A stretch of DNA of 64,000 nucleotides from Dipteris shenzhenensis (lineage: Eukaryota > Polypodiophyta > Polypodiopsida > Gleicheniales): NCBI GenBank assembly GCA_047967505.1, contig CM106538.1. One strand, written 5' to 3'. The position numbers and the translations under genes were made by a program. The notes beneath the pieces are model-generated. The model ran no database searches. It worked only from the letters and a program-made list of their open reading frames with translations, and was not told the origin of the DNA. Positions within the stretch are counted from its first letter, which is position 1. The number at the start of each line of letters is the position of its first letter. Below, in pieces: positions 44,926 through 56,817 of the stretch.

Positions 44926-45640
44926 AGTTGATGCTAAGAAAGAGGTGCAAAGGAGGCAAAGAGGAAAGGACTATTGGCGGACAGATAACGCATTCAATAG
45001 TTTGTGAAGTCCCTCTACATGTGGTCAAGCCTGAGTTGGAGAAGCTCGTGAGAGGAGGTGTACATTTGTTCTTTACCGAAAGAGTTCCTTTGTGTGGCTT
45101 TATGGCTAGGTTTGTTGACCACGGTTTTTTCCTTCTTTGTTATGATTTTGAGGCCATTCGTAAATGAATTGGTGGGAGGTCTTTCTTTTTTGATGGTGCT
45201 ATGGTCTTTGTTGTGCCCAAGAGTCCATCTTTTAGTGTTGACGAGTTTATCTATCATGAGAGTCCAGCCTAGGTGGAATTCCTGAGTTTGCCTACTTGGC
45301 TAGGGGTTCAAGTAGAGAGGCTTGACTCTATCTTAGGGAATATCCTTCTTATCTTGCCCTATGCAAGGAAGGAATTTGGTCTCAAGAAGACTTGGATCCT
45401 ATTAGATCGTAGTCAAGTTGTCCCAGATTTGGCTTAGGTTGCTTTTCTTGATTATGAGACTATGCTGCATCTTACTTGATTGCGGCCTTTCCTAGGTGCT
45501 TTCTTTCTTTGTAAGAAAATAGGTCATTATGCTAGGGCGTGTGTGAAAAGACCTAAAAATATGATGTTGGCTTGCAAATCTATTGAAGATAGTCTGCAAG
45601 AGGCACCCTCGACTCATGCAAAATAGACTCACAACAAGGC
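44926..45640 (+). pseudogene. LINE ORF1-like (DUF4283 + CCHC) remnant
   Basis: Plus-strand pieces read 'GFMARFVDHGFFLLCYDFEA' and 'SFFFDGAMVFVVPKSPSF', then 'VEFLSLPTWLG', '..GNILLILPYA' and 'LCKKIGHYARACVKRP', a zinc knuckle. The order (nucleic-acid-binding DUF4283, 'W...P.LP' segment, CCHC) is that of plant L1 ORF1 proteins. Stops occur near 45164, 45270 and 45436. Downstream ORF2 is not present. Confidence 0.6.
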
Positions 45641-45789
45641 AAATTGCGTGCAATCGATTCCAAAGGATCCTGTCAAGACTAAAGTTTGGAAGGCCTCCCC
45701 AAGCAAGCATCTGATGATGCATGTCACACGCAACCTTACAAGGAGGTTCATGCTAAGGCGGATATGGTTGTGGATCCTCAAAGGAATTT

Positions 45790-46410
45790 TTCTGCCCAAT
45801 ATTGATTCGGAATATGCTTTCCACTAAGCATTGCTCTAGCATTGTCTGCTAAATTCTCATTCTTCCTTTTAGCTATTACATTTGTTTAAGGAGTATATGC
45901 ACATGTGAATTATCTTTGAATGTCATTACTTCTGCAAAAGTTCATGAATGTTGAAGACATGTATTCACCTCCTTTGTCTGATCTCATGACTTTGATCTTT
46001 CTGCATGTTTAGTTCTCTACCATGGCTTTGAATTTTTGAATCTAGAAAAGACTTCAAATTTCTCTTTTGAATTTTGGAATCTAGAAACGACTTCAGATTT
46101 CTCTTTTAGAAAGTAGACGCAACAATATCTACTATAGCCATTGATGAAAGTCAAGTAGTATTGTGAACTAATCATGCTGTAGGTCTTTGCATAACCCCAT
46201 ACATCTGTATAAATCAAATCATGCCTCTTGCTCAAGATGTGCTTCTACCAAAATTAGTTCTCTTTTGTTTACCGAAGCAACATGCTATGCAAACTTTTTT
46301 AAGAAAATGCAGCTTAGGAATCCGAATTGCCAAATTCTAATTTCTCAATTACATAAAGCTTTTGAAATTGACATGTCCATATCTCTTATGCCATAGTCCA
46401 AAAAGTGGCA
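45790..46410 (-). pseudogene. Ty1/copia integrase with pre-integrase zinc region, broken
   Basis: From right to left on minus: 'HKRYGHVNFKSF' (GAG-pre-integrase 'H.R.GH.N...'), 'CIACCFGKQKR', 'LIYTDVWGYAKTYSM', 'YYLTFINGYSRYCCVYFLK' (first catalytic Asp in TDVWG), and 'RSDKGGEYMSSTFMNFC' (second catalytic Asp). After that come 'YTP.TN' and 'KNENLADNARAML' (catalytic Glu region altered). A local tandem duplication (46020-46110) repeats 'SRF.NSK'. Several stops; inactive. Confidence 0.85.
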
Positions 46411-47271
46411 TCGGCTGATGCTGAGATGACATAGTAGGCAAGTATAATACTGAAGCTAGCATTTTGAACAAGCATCCTTCCTTGATTACTTTTACCACTA
46501 GCTAGTATCCTTTGATCCAAAGCATGATGGACCTTCACCAAGATAGGTAGGATGGTGGACATTTATATGGGCCATCTATTCCCCTCTTCTTCAAATGAGG
46601 AAGAGGGTAGGGGTGAAATTTGTGAGATGTAAGAAGGTTCATGCTCGAAAGATTCGGTACAGAGAGCTCTAATCCCATCGTTCTGTAAGAAGAAAGTAGT
46701 GAGGCTTGGTCCAATATTCCAATGGAAGTTTACACTCTTTGATGGCAAACACTGTGCAAAGGAAGAAGATATGTCACATTCTAATCGAAAGAAATGGGTG
46801 CTCAAAGATAGAGTGCAAGTAAAGAATATGTTGGTTGACGTCAAAAAAATTGAATCTTTCCACAATTCCCATATCCCTTGGTTTAGAATAGCCTATCCAC
46901 TAATCTATTTCGAATATGCATTTATGTGAAGTGCCTTTCCTTCATTGCATTGTATGCCCTTCATGGATGAATTCAATTTGCTACTTTTGATGAAATAAAG
47001 CAATAACGGATTTATGTGGGAGTGAGTGTCCTTCATTTCATTGTGTGCCATTGATAGATCGATTCGAAATTATTCGATTCACTACTTTGATAAATAATGA
47101 CCATTGTTGATTTTTTGTTTCGAGAAAACTATTGATATTGCATTAGCTTTTCCATGAAATCGATTGGTGTCAAATCCAAACGAGTCTATCCAACTAAAGA
47201 TTTGTGTACAATTATTTGGCACCATAAGTCTAATTCTACTGGAAAGGGATGGTACTTAGACATATTCAGTA
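46411..47271. other. No recognised gene
   Basis: Short ORFs on both strands at 46563-46929 without a domain. Otherwise AT-rich spacer with a ~60-bp imperfect duplication near 46930-47090 (CCTTCATT.CATTGT..GCC). Confidence 0.4.
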
Positions 47272-47745
47272 GTGAATTGTAGCGGCTCAGATCCATTGTT
47301 TGTTAAGGTCCTGGAAACTTCATTTGAAGATGTGGGGGAGGTTAAAGAGGTAGTGGAAGCTAAAGTCCAAGAAACATATTGTCTTGAGGTTTGTCCCGGT
47401 GGTTCTACAGTGTACATTTTGAATCCCCCTTGCTATGACAATGCCAGGATGATATCCAATATGGATGACTCGATGGAATTGAAGGGCTGGACCATTGACC
47501 ATGAAAATTTAAACAACACTCAAATCTTGGAGGCCTTTTCTGTAGTGTTAAAGACTTTAAAGGAAGATAATGCCATGAGCAATAAGAGATCAAAGAAACT
47601 CAAGAGAACTGAAGAAAAAGGCAAAGAGAAAGCTAAGGAGAAAGAGTCAAGTCCACTACCTAGCACTGGAACGACTAAAGAGAAGGTGTCTTTGAATAAG
47701 ACATATCAAATTCTTCAAGATATGTTAATGTGTCTGAATTCTTAA
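47272..47745 (+). CDS. Hypothetical ORF, 157 aa, Lys/Glu-rich C-terminus
   Basis: The frame opens after a non-ATG region; the first in-frame ATG is internal (e.g. the codon for 'MISNMDDSMELKGW'). The N-terminal half has no recognisable fold. Residues about 105-130 form a charged, helix-prone segment (NKRSKKLKRTEEKGKEKAKE). I do not recognise a family. It may be part of an old retroelement polyprotein or a chance ORF. Composition differs from neighbouring AT-rich DNA, which is why it is listed. Confidence 0.3.
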   Translation: MNCSGSDPLFVKVLETSFEDVGEVKEVVEAKVQETYCLEVCPGGSTVYILNPPCYDNARMISNMDDSMELKGWTIDHENLNNTQILEAFSVVLKTLKEDNAMSNKRSKKLKRTEEKGKEKAKEKESSPLPSTGTTKEKVSLNKTYQILQDMLMCLNS

Positions 47746-48642
47746 TCGTCAGAGAAAGCATGAGAATAACTTAGGGTGTTTACATACATACTCACGACAT
47801 CGTGGGCATGCCCATGAATCATGGACGGGAAAGATTGCCCACCCACGTCCAACCCATGATTCAGATTCATTCAATGCACCATGAGCGAACATGGGCCGAC
47901 ATAGTCTTTAAACACCCTTGTCTTGCCAACCGAGAGGTTCCCATTTGCATACCCTTATCTTTAAATAAGAGGCCGTTCCTGCTTAGTGCCTACTAAGTGT
48001 GAAGCCACAAAATGCCAGGAATGGCTAAGTTCCCACCCACAGCTCTGCAAAAGTAGGTGCCACAATCGAGCATTGGAATGCTCCATTGGAGACGGGTTTT
48101 TCCTCTTGCTAAGCGAGCAGGACCATGTTGCCCTCTGTGAATCCCAAGGCATAGTTTACTCTGAATTTGTCAGGTTGTTAGCTTTACACATGCAAGGCAG
48201 GCATTTGCAAGCATTAGAGGGCATCTCGCACATGGCATGGAGGATTTGCAACCCCATGGTTCCAAAATGCTACAACCAGCATTTTTCGTGACAGTGGCAA
48301 TGGCAATGACAATGCCAACCTAGCATTCCATTGCCCAAGCCCTTCGATTGGTGCATAGACATGAGCTTTTTTTCGATTGGCTAAAACAACCTGCAATAAC
48401 CTTGTCATCCTTTTCTTGGAATTTGTTAGCACTGCCTTCCAGGCAGCGCTCCAGTAACATTTTTGTTAAAAAGTGTCCCATACACTTTGTTGTTGCCAAG
48501 TGGCCCCCTTCTATTTTGGTTCTCTCTCTCTCTCACACATAGACTCACTCACACACACTTTCTTTTTTAATAAGGTGAATGATCAAAATCATTCATGAGG
48601 CCTGCCCTGGAAGCTGAGAGAGAGAAGAAAAAGAAGAAAAGA

Positions 48643-48688
<46 letters not shown>

Positions 48689-49430
48689 AGCAAAAAATGG
48701 GGACACAAATAGCAAGCAAGAAGAAGAAGAAGAGAGAGAGAGAGAGAGAAAGGGGGACAAAAATAGCAAGAACAGAGGACAAAAATAGCGACGGTGGACA
48801 GCCAATCACCCATTTGCACGCGTCCAAAAATTCACCAAACTACCCCCGACAAGCCACAATTAGAAGCTTTATCATCTCAAAACAAAGAAAACGATTACTA
48901 TAGCCTTTGCCCGAATTTTCCTATAGAGTGGCTTCCATCACAAGTGTTGCAAATTAATCATTCATTATCTTTACAATTGTTTTCCTTCGACAGAGCCAAT
49001 TTGAAGCGAGTGCTCACGAGTTCTTCTACTCACTTTTTTAGCTTTACGAGCATGCAAAACGGGCATTTGCGAGCACGTCAGACGGTGGGAACGCAAGACA
49101 GGCATTTCCCTTCGATCGGCGCTGAGCCCTCTCGCGAGCCATTCAGCCTGCCCTCTAACGAGCAATCAGCCATTTGCTGACAAGGCCAGCTGATTGCCTC
49201 CATAGGCTGCCAAACATATACCATTGAGGATGCCAATGCATGCTTAACTCTAGACATTCCAACCAACCCCATTACCTTTCCATTTTGCAGAAATAAACCA
49301 GTCAAGTCTCTTAGAGACAGAAACATCAATCCCATATCAGTACTAGGAAGAGAGCATCAAGTTCTCCACTTGATAAGTCCTGGGCCAAAAGGCTGACGCA
49401 AGGCAACGGCGATGTGCAGTGAGTGGCGGC
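47746..49430. other. Spacer with purine-rich microsatellite
   Basis: Includes CATG-rich short palindromes near 47810-47900 and a long (GA)n/AAGAAG tract at about 48612-48760 (G run at 48679-48688). The region near 49000-49180 is GCGAGC/GAGCAC-rich but lacks the positions and TSD of the E1-E3 termini. ORFs here are repeat-driven. Confidence 0.5.
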
Positions 49431-49439
49431 CTCCAGGGG

Positions 49440-49816
49440 TAAATCCGCCTATTTGCTGAAAAAATGAAGGGCTGTCGGTCTCAGGATACTTAGTGTTCCC
49501 GTTGGAGAAATCGGACACGTTCAAGCTAAGAGGGATTTCTAGGTTCCAGTCGCTGCTTCAAGAGGAGGAAGTTTCAGAGGCACTGTCAGCGCAGAACAGT
49601 TCCAGGATGCGGACGTGGGAGCATGTTCTTGCCAATTACGATTGTGGGTAGGGCAGTATCTTAACACCAGAGCTGGTCCAGCAAATCCATGGCAGTATTT
49701 TCAAAAAGTTTGTTTTTGGGCTGGAAATATTTCTCAAGAGTGGCCTTGGTGATGTTTGTGCAACCTTTGGGAGCATGGAGGATGCTGGTTGCTCATTTAA
49801 TTGGATGTCTGAATGA
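49440..49816 (+). pseudogene. Degraded 5' part of the PPR gene
   Basis: Reading frame 2 gives '..RGISRFQSLLQEEEVSEAL', a stop (TAG, 49649-49651), then 'LVQQIHGSIFKKFVFGLEIF' and 'LKSGLGDVCATFGSMEDAG'. It continues to 'CSFNWMSE' and a TGA (49814-49816). 'QIHGSI...F....IFL.SGL.D....GSMEDA...FN.M' is a recognisable PPR triplet, one repeat upstream of the main ORF. The main ORF is in a different frame, so at least two stops and a frameshift separate them, unless an intron ending at TTACAG (49840-49845) bridges the break. Confidence 0.65.
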
Positions 49817-49874
49817 AAATCCGCCTCCTTGATGCATAATTACAGGGTTAGACGATTTACAACTGTTGACAAAC

Positions 49875-51833
49875 ATGCAACAGGAAGGTGTGAAAATCAT
49901 TGCAAGTGTGGTTGTTAGCCTGCTTAAAGAGTGTACCAGCCTGAGAGCTCTTGATTGGGGCAAGCACCTCCATTTCCACGTTGTCAGGAGTGGGTTGGAG
50001 CCAAATGTTTGCATAAGGAGCACGCTAGTTCATATGTATGCAAAATGCGGAAGCTTAGAGGATGCATGCCAGGTGTTCAACAGATTTTTTGAGCGGGATG
50101 TAATCTTATGGACTGCAATGATCACAGGATATGCTCAGCATGGGCGGAGTAAGGAGGCTCTTACATTGTACAGACAAATGCAAGCGGAAGGGGAAAGGCC
50201 AAACAACTTCACATGTGTCAGTGTACTCAAGGCTTGTGCTAGAGTCCCAAATCTCGGATGGGGAAAGCAAGTTCATACCTGCCTTATGAATGGAACTATT
50301 GAGTTGGATATTTTTATCGAAAATGCTCTCATTGACATGTATACGAAGTGTGGGACAATAGAGAATGCACGTTCAGTGTTCTGCAAAATGCATAAAAAGG
50401 ATATTATTTCATGGACTCTGATGATTTTGGGTTGTACTCAACATGGGCTCGGGAAAGAGGCTCTCAGGTTATTTGAAGAGATGCAGCAAAAAAGCCTAAA
50501 TCCAAACCATTACACTTTTGTCAGCATCCTCAAAGCTTGTGCCAGCCTCAAAGCCTTGGAGCAGGGTAGACAGGTTCATGCTCGCATTGTTGAAAGAGGT
50601 TTGGAGGCTGATGCGTTTGTGAGAAGCACACTTGTTGACATGTATGTGAAATGTGGGAGCATAGGGGATGGACGTGAGATATTCAACAGAATGCAGAAAT
50701 ATGATTTGGTCTCATGCAATTCAATGATGTCAGGATTTGCTCAGCACGGACTTGGCAAGGAGGCTTTGACTCTGTTTCATGAGATGCAACAGGAAGGGAT
50801 GGCAGCAGATGAGTTCACATTTGGCAGCATTTTTAAAGCATGTGCCTGTCTGGTATCCCTGGAACAAGGGAAGCGGATACATGCCTGCATGATAAATATA
50901 GGCCTGGAAATGGACCTTTTTTTGGGGAGCGCACTAGTTGACATGTATGTGAAATGTGGGAAATTAGAATATGCCCACCACGTTTTCACTGAAATACTTG
51001 AACGAGATGTGGTTTTATGGAATTCCCTGATGGCAGGGTATGCCCAACAAGGTTGTAGTGAAGAGACTCTTGTGTTGTATAACCAAATGCAACAGGAAGG
51101 TATTAGTCCAGATGATGTCACATTTGTGATCATCCTTAAGGCATGTGCCAGCCTGGCTGCTCTAGATTTGGGAAAGCAGGCCCATGCCTACCTTAGCAAA
51201 AGCAGCATGGGATCAAACGTGATTGTCAGGAGCAGTCTCGTTGACATGTATGCAAAATGTGGAAGCTTAGAAGATGCGCGTGAAGTCTTCAACAATATGA
51301 AGGAGCGAGACGTGGTTGCTTGGAATGCCATGATTGCTGCTTATGCTCAGCAAGGGATTAGTAAGGAAGCTTTTAGACTGTTTGAAACAATGCGAAAGGA
51401 AGGCCTGAAACCAAATGAGGTCACATTTGGGTGCGTTCTCTCAGCTTGCAGACATGGTGGCCTAGTGGAAGATGGATGCCGCTATTTTAAATTGCTAAGT
51501 CAGGATCATGGCGTTGAACCTACAGCAGAACACTATAGCTGCATTGTTGACCTCTTTGGCCGTGTAGGACGGTTGGATGAGGCAGTAGACTTCCTCAATC
51601 AGTTGCCACTTAAACTGGGTGTCAATGCATGGATGTCTGTGCTTGGGGCCTGCAGAAACCATAGCAATCTGGATTTAGGACAACGTGCTTTTGAACACGT
51701 TCATCACTTGGAGCCTGAAAATGCTGGAGCATATGTCCTTCTTTCAAATCTATATGCTGCTGTTGGAAATTGGGATGCAGTAGCATTGACACGACAAAAG
51801 CTGAGGGATGCAGAGATACGAGCCGTAGCATAG
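49875..51833 (+). CDS. PLS-class pentatricopeptide-repeat protein (about 652 aa), E-type end
   Basis: Single uninterrupted frame. It contains five ~101-aa P-L-S triplets, each with 'L(V/I)DMY.KCG...A..VF..M...D(V/I)(V/I)..(W/C)..M..(G/A).(A/T)Q.G...EA..L...M' and ending '(S)(V/I)(L/F)KAC..L..L..G', i.e. about 15 PPR motifs. The last reads 'FGCVLSACRHGGLVEDGC'. The C-terminus has the E1-like 'AWMSVLGACRNHSNLDLGQR' and 'GAYVLLSNLYAAVGNWD', and stops at 'LRDAEIRAVA' before E2/DYW, so no deaminase domain is present. PPR proteins bind organellar RNA; PLS/E types usually guide C-to-U editing with a DYW partner. No clear transit peptide is seen at this start, and the upstream remnant (49440-49816) suggests the true N-terminus is lost or lies in an earlier exon. 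The first usable ATG is 49875. Confidence 0.85.
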   Translation: MQQEGVKIIASVVVSLLKECTSLRALDWGKHLHFHVVRSGLEPNVCIRSTLVHMYAKCGSLEDACQVFNRFFERDVILWTAMITGYAQHGRSKEALTLYRQMQAEGERPNNFTCVSVLKACARVPNLGWGKQVHTCLMNGTIELDIFIENALIDMYTKCGTIENARSVFCKMHKKDIISWTLMILGCTQHGLGKEALRLFEEMQQKSLNPNHYTFVSILKACASLKALEQGRQVHARIVERGLEADAFVRSTLVDMYVKCGSIGDGREIFNRMQKYDLVSCNSMMSGFAQHGLGKEALTLFHEMQQEGMAADEFTFGSIFKACACLVSLEQGKRIHACMINIGLEMDLFLGSALVDMYVKCGKLEYAHHVFTEILERDVVLWNSLMAGYAQQGCSEETLVLYNQMQQEGISPDDVTFVIILKACASLAALDLGKQAHAYLSKSSMGSNVIVRSSLVDMYAKCGSLEDAREVFNNMKERDVVAWNAMIAAYAQQGISKEAFRLFETMRKEGLKPNEVTFGCVLSACRHGGLVEDGCRYFKLLSQDHGVEPTAEHYSCIVDLFGRVGRLDEAVDFLNQLPLKLGVNAWMSVLGACRNHSNLDLGQRAFEHVHHLEPENAGAYVLLSNLYAAVGNWDAVALTRQKLRDAEIRAVA

Positions 51834-52990
51834 ATGTATAGAAATGATTAGTTTTATATTAGAAAAGTTCTAGTTATAAAAGCTGTACAATTTTAACTCA
51901 TTTTTCATGGGCATCTCTTTATCCAAGGATGTCCAAGCCAACTATCCCAAGAATTTTGGGTGTCATGGCCGCTATTGTGCTGAAGTGTTTTAGTGCCCAA
52001 TGCTGTGGATAACACTTGACAAATGATCTCTTGTGGAAGCCCATGGTGCTGAAACGCTGTCAACGAATAGCCATGCAAATTGTGATGCTGAATATCGCAG
52101 CTCGGTGGGAATGCCAAGTTCTTGCTAGCCTACCAACCAAATTGACCTTGGCTGTTGGATCGTGAGCTCGTAAAAGCTGGGACACAATCTACTTTGCCTG
52201 GATGTCCCTGACAACCAGAAGTGCGTTGCAATCGTCGTCATTGCTGGAGATCACTGAATGCTGTGCTGCCTCAAGAAAGTGCATGAGCCATCATTTTCAC
52301 TGCCCTGCCTTTGTCCTTGACAAGAAAGGCAGGCTTTCACTCATATCGTATGTCCTGTTGTACGCTTATGGTCTACTCATGGGTAATGAACAGAGGTTCA
52401 TGCAGGTTTTCTTGTGTGTGGCCAAAGTTTTGGAAGGCATTCTGCATGGTTGTTCAAGGTTGTGTAGTGTGGGCACATGCTTTGGATTATAGATTGTATG
52501 GAATAAGCATTGGTGGAATGTAGAGGAAAGATCACCACCTTTTTATGAGACATTTTTGACTGCGAAGAAAGGTTGTGCTTTGTGGAAACAATAGCTTGAG
52601 AATCCAAAAAGTATATCCGATGGCAAATGGAGACATGTATGAGGCTACACAAAATGAGATATGGATTAGATTGGGGGAAACATATCATAAGTGCATCATA
52701 ATTCCCTTGTATTAGAGTGTTGGGAGTGTCAAGACAAAATATAGAAGCATGCAATCACTTCAGTGTGAGTGACAAAGCTATACATCTTATCATTACACCT
52801 CAATGAAGCACTTATATTACTCTGCATGATCAAGCTTCCTCATTATGTTCTATAAATATTTTGTTAAGGATGGTGTAAATTGCACCATCTAGATAGGGCA
52901 TTAAAGGCAAACACTAACTGTAATCCTAACCCTAATCCTACGGGGTTTTCATGTATATATTCATGATTATGTTGAATACATAGTGTATAA
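51834..52990. other. 3' flank of PPR gene, no further gene
   Basis: Immediately after the stop the DNA is AT-rich (TTTTATATTAG..). No clear poly(A) signal was singled out. Small ORFs at 52202-52754 lack domains. Confidence 0.5.
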
Positions 52991-53004
52991 GTAACTATAT
53001 CATG

Positions 53005-53006
53005 TG

Positions 53007-53061
<55 letters not shown>
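53005..53061. repeat. (CT)n(CA)n microsatellite
   Basis: CTCTCT then CACACA repeat, ending at the left edge of the 53-54.5 kb duplication. Confidence 0.95.
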
Positions 53062-53063
<2 letters not shown>

Positions 53064-53929
53064 GAATTATTCTTTCATTTATCCCCGTGAAATCTTCCCT
53101 TTACACTCTCTTTTCAACCACCTCACACACCAAGCCCACTAATCATCCCATACCTTCTCTAATCCCGTCTCAACCCATGTACTCATTCGCTCCTTCTCAA
53201 CTTGTGACTTAAACTTCACTTGCGGCTTAAATTTTTTTAATTATCTAAGAATTCATATGGTTGTTTATATTTTTAGGTAAAGCGATAACAAGCCGGGGAA
53301 AACAAGCATTACCTGTTTACTCAAACGTAACTATGATGTTCTAACACCTAGTTTATTTGGATGGTGGCAGGTAAGTGGACTAGTGGACTCCGACCTTGGA
53401 ATGTGGACTGCCTGAGAATTCGACATCTTTTTTCAACATTATGTTTATATTATTACAAATTCTTAATTTTGATTGAAATATTTGTAAACTCTAGTTGCAT
53501 TTTTCAACTTAGATATCTCAAATTTTTTTTCCTTATATGTTTTCCTTTTTTTACTTTTTTTCCAATTGATGGAATTAATTGTATGGCTCAATTATTGATG
53601 GGACTTTTTAATCTAAACACACGGTTTGATTTCCCAACTAGCCTTTGGTCGGGTTAGTGCCATACAGTTAATTCACATCCACTGAATAATTCTTTAGCAT
53701 GGATAATTCTTCGTCATTTTGTGATCCGTCTTATTTTTTACTAACTTTTATATCTATTTTACAGAAGTGGTTTACACATTTACTATTGGCATCATTTTTT
53801 CATTTTTGATACTTATCATACAGATCCACTTTTATTCACTTATTGTCAGTAGATGGGGAGTAAGTTTTACATGGTGGACTTACTCTCCATTATGTGGTCT
53901 TACCCTTTGGGTTGGGGTGGGCTACCACA

Positions 53930-53963
<34 letters not shown>

Positions 53964-54515
53964 TATGTGTACTTCCCTAACTATGAATTATTCTTTAATT
54001 TATCCTCGTGAAATCTCTCCTTTACATTCTCTTTTTAACCACCCCACACACTAAGCCCACGAATCATCCCATACCTTCTCTAATCCCATCTCAACCCATG
54101 CACTCATTTGCTCCTTCTCAACTTATGACTTAAACTTCACTTGTGGCTTAAATTTTTTTAAGTATCTAAGAATCCATATGGTTGTCTACCTAAATGCAAC
54201 TATGATGTTCTAACACCTAAATTGTTTAGGTAAGTGGACCCCGACCTTGGAACCTAAACTACCTGAGGATTTGACATCTTTTTTCAACATTATGTTTATC
54301 AAACTCAATATTATTACAAATTCTTAATTTTGATCGAAATATTTGCAAACTCTAGTTGTTGCATTTTTCAACTTAGATGTCTCAAACTTTTTTTCCTTAT
54401 ATGTTTTCATTTTTTCACTTTTTTTCCAATTGATGAAATTAATTGTATGGCTCAATTATTGATGGGACTTTTTAATCTACACACACACACACACATTCCT
54501 GATAATTACGGTTAA
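53040..54515. repeat. Direct duplication, ~0.94-kb period
   Basis: The sequence from (CA)n through 'GTGAATTATTCTTT..TTTATCC.CGTGAAATCT', 'ACCTTCTCTAATCCC.TCTCA', 'GCTTAAATTTTTTTAA' and up to 'TTATTGATGGGACTTTTTAATCTA' occurs at 53040-53620 and again at 53940-54480 at about 90 % identity. Both copies start at a CA microsatellite. No coding is conserved. Confidence 0.88.
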
Positions 54516-56810
54516 GAATGGATGGGTTTGTTTCCCACACACACACACATTCCTGACAATTATGGTCAATGGATGGGTTTGTTCCCCATGTATTAAAAGG
54601 ATTTTTCTTCAATACAATAGGTCGAATGACACATGACCTATATATAGTTATTCAAAGGTCTAACAACTCCAAAGGGGAGCTAATTGTCCATAACTTTGGA
54701 ACGGCATGAAATTAACCTTAATAGTTATGGACCTATATTATTAATTGAAAAAAATGGGATGATTACTTAACATTAACACTTGGCCTCTAAAAAAGTAAAA
54801 AAAAGCAAAAAAGAGAATTTTGTATGCTCACGTGGTTATTTGGTAAAGAATATGTAAATAACCATGAAAAAAGATGGTAGGTGTAAAGATTATCATATGT
54901 CCCCTAATTTTTTTAAAAATGGACAACCAAAAGACCTAATTTTTAGGCATTGGATTAGCATCTGTCCCTTCACTTCCATAAAATAAGATGGAACTAAAAG
55001 ACTGGTGGACTCTTCATGTTCCATAGTGACGCTTGATTTTATGAAAGATGCACCTCTATAAATACCAGTGGCACTTCAGAAGTGGCGCATCAAAAAAATG
55101 TGTGTGCACAAGGGTGGAGTTGAGTGAAAGCGTGCCAAGTGATAAGGTAAGTGGCATGTGTACCTTCCTTCTCTGTATCAAGCTCTTCTTATGCAGTGAT
55201 TGGCTACCATAAGAGTTGGCACATTAGAATGATGCAGTAGTAAGGGGTAGCACATGCTCAGAGCTATTGATTGTGGTAGACTGCGTGGGCACGTAAAAGA
55301 TGAGGCGGATGGTTATCTAAGCCTCCACACAAAGTAATTCCTATTAATGCAAGGCTATTAGGATGCATGGAGGCACATATCTACGCTACAGTGGCCGAGA
55401 TCATATACATATTGGCGGCAGTGCCACGGCAGAGGGCGATGCTAGGTGACTATTGGCACATGTAATTTCATATGGCGGCACCATAATGACTAAGGTCATC
55501 TACATGTGGAGGTTGCACCGAAATTGTTGTTGCAATACACTCCTTATTAGGTGGCTTAGTTGGCTTCCTTTTAGGCATCGAGCCACATGAGGTATGCACA
55601 GTGTACAATGGCGGGCCATTAATGGCCTGTGTGATGATAGTGCTGAGCGCAGTAAAGATCTACACGGATTAGGACTACAACTACACAATCCAATGGCATG
55701 GGAATCCAGACTCCTTGGTCCTTGGTCCGTTGGGTCCCGTGGCCTCAAGCCATGGGATGGACATTAAGGAAGTTTATAGGGACCTTATACCTTACGTATA
55801 TTAAAGTCCATTTGTCTAATTTATCTAGGCATGACCTATTGCTTATACCTTGGGACTTTGATACCTTTTATCTGGACCATGGGACTTTTGGACGGTTGTC
55901 CATTTTGGCCTTTTTAGACCCCTTTATTCCTTAAGTGCTTTAGGGCCTTTTGGTTTTTTTCCTTATTAAAATTATTTTTTCATTGGGTTGTAGACAAAAC
56001 ATGAGATCTTTTAGAAATTTAGAATTTATATGATAAAAGACATTACCAAGTTTGAAGGAATTTTTTTCATGAAAAAGTATATGCCTATATCTTTCTAATG
56101 GCATTAACTTTTTTATATGGCTATATCCATATAAAGGGATAATTAATCTTATGCTTATGTGGGGAAATGTTTTGTGTGTGAGGATTGAGAAATTTTCCGA
56201 ATCCTTTTATTTTCTGTGGTCTAACATTGTACTTTATATTTCAAACATCGATAACAAGTCCAGTAATGCTATGACACCTATCTTCCCTTCTGGTTTAAGC
56301 TATCCTAACTTAAGCTTGTTGGATGGTGGCAGGTATCATCATTATTGGTTGAAGTGTAGTGCAAAGAATCTGTCATGGAAAATTTCTTTATAATCCTAAA
56401 AATATTTTTTTAAAGGATTCAACCATATTTTTATCTCTAGTAATGCCTTGTCAAAATGTTGTTCATATATTCTTATACCTTCTTGAGGGTTTCTAATCTA
56501 AATCTTAAAAACACACACAAATATTGCCATCAGGGTTTGGTCACCCTGATTCCTTGAATATATGACTAACATTACATCTTATGGTTATTCTTCAGATGGC
56601 TCCATAGTGGCATTTTGATCTGGTGGACATAGGATATTCTGATAATCTTATGATTCCTTATTGTCGATAATAAGGAGATGAACAAAAAGATCATTGAGCA
56701 TGACATGGTGGCCAAGGAAGTAGGTAATAACACATTGTTACATACCCTTGGCATTGAAGAATGGTCGTTGTTCCTTGATACAAGCTGAAAGAGTACAACA
56801 GAAGCCCACG
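54516..56810. other. No recognised gene
   Basis: Contains a short CA-flanked duplication (CACACATTCCTGA(T/C)AATTA.GGT at 54490 and 54547). AT-rich spacer follows. Small ORFs at 55698-56393 have no family. Confidence 0.5.
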
Positions 56811-56817
56811 CACTGAA

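Noticed and set aside
48567-48903. ORFs with Arg/Glu or Ser/Leu runs
   Set aside because: Derived from the (GA)n/(AAG)n tract; no independent coding signal.
49000-49180. Possible fourth GAGC-family transposon end
   Set aside because: GAGC motifs are present, but not at positions 16-21 of a GAGG terminus and no 9-bp duplication was found.
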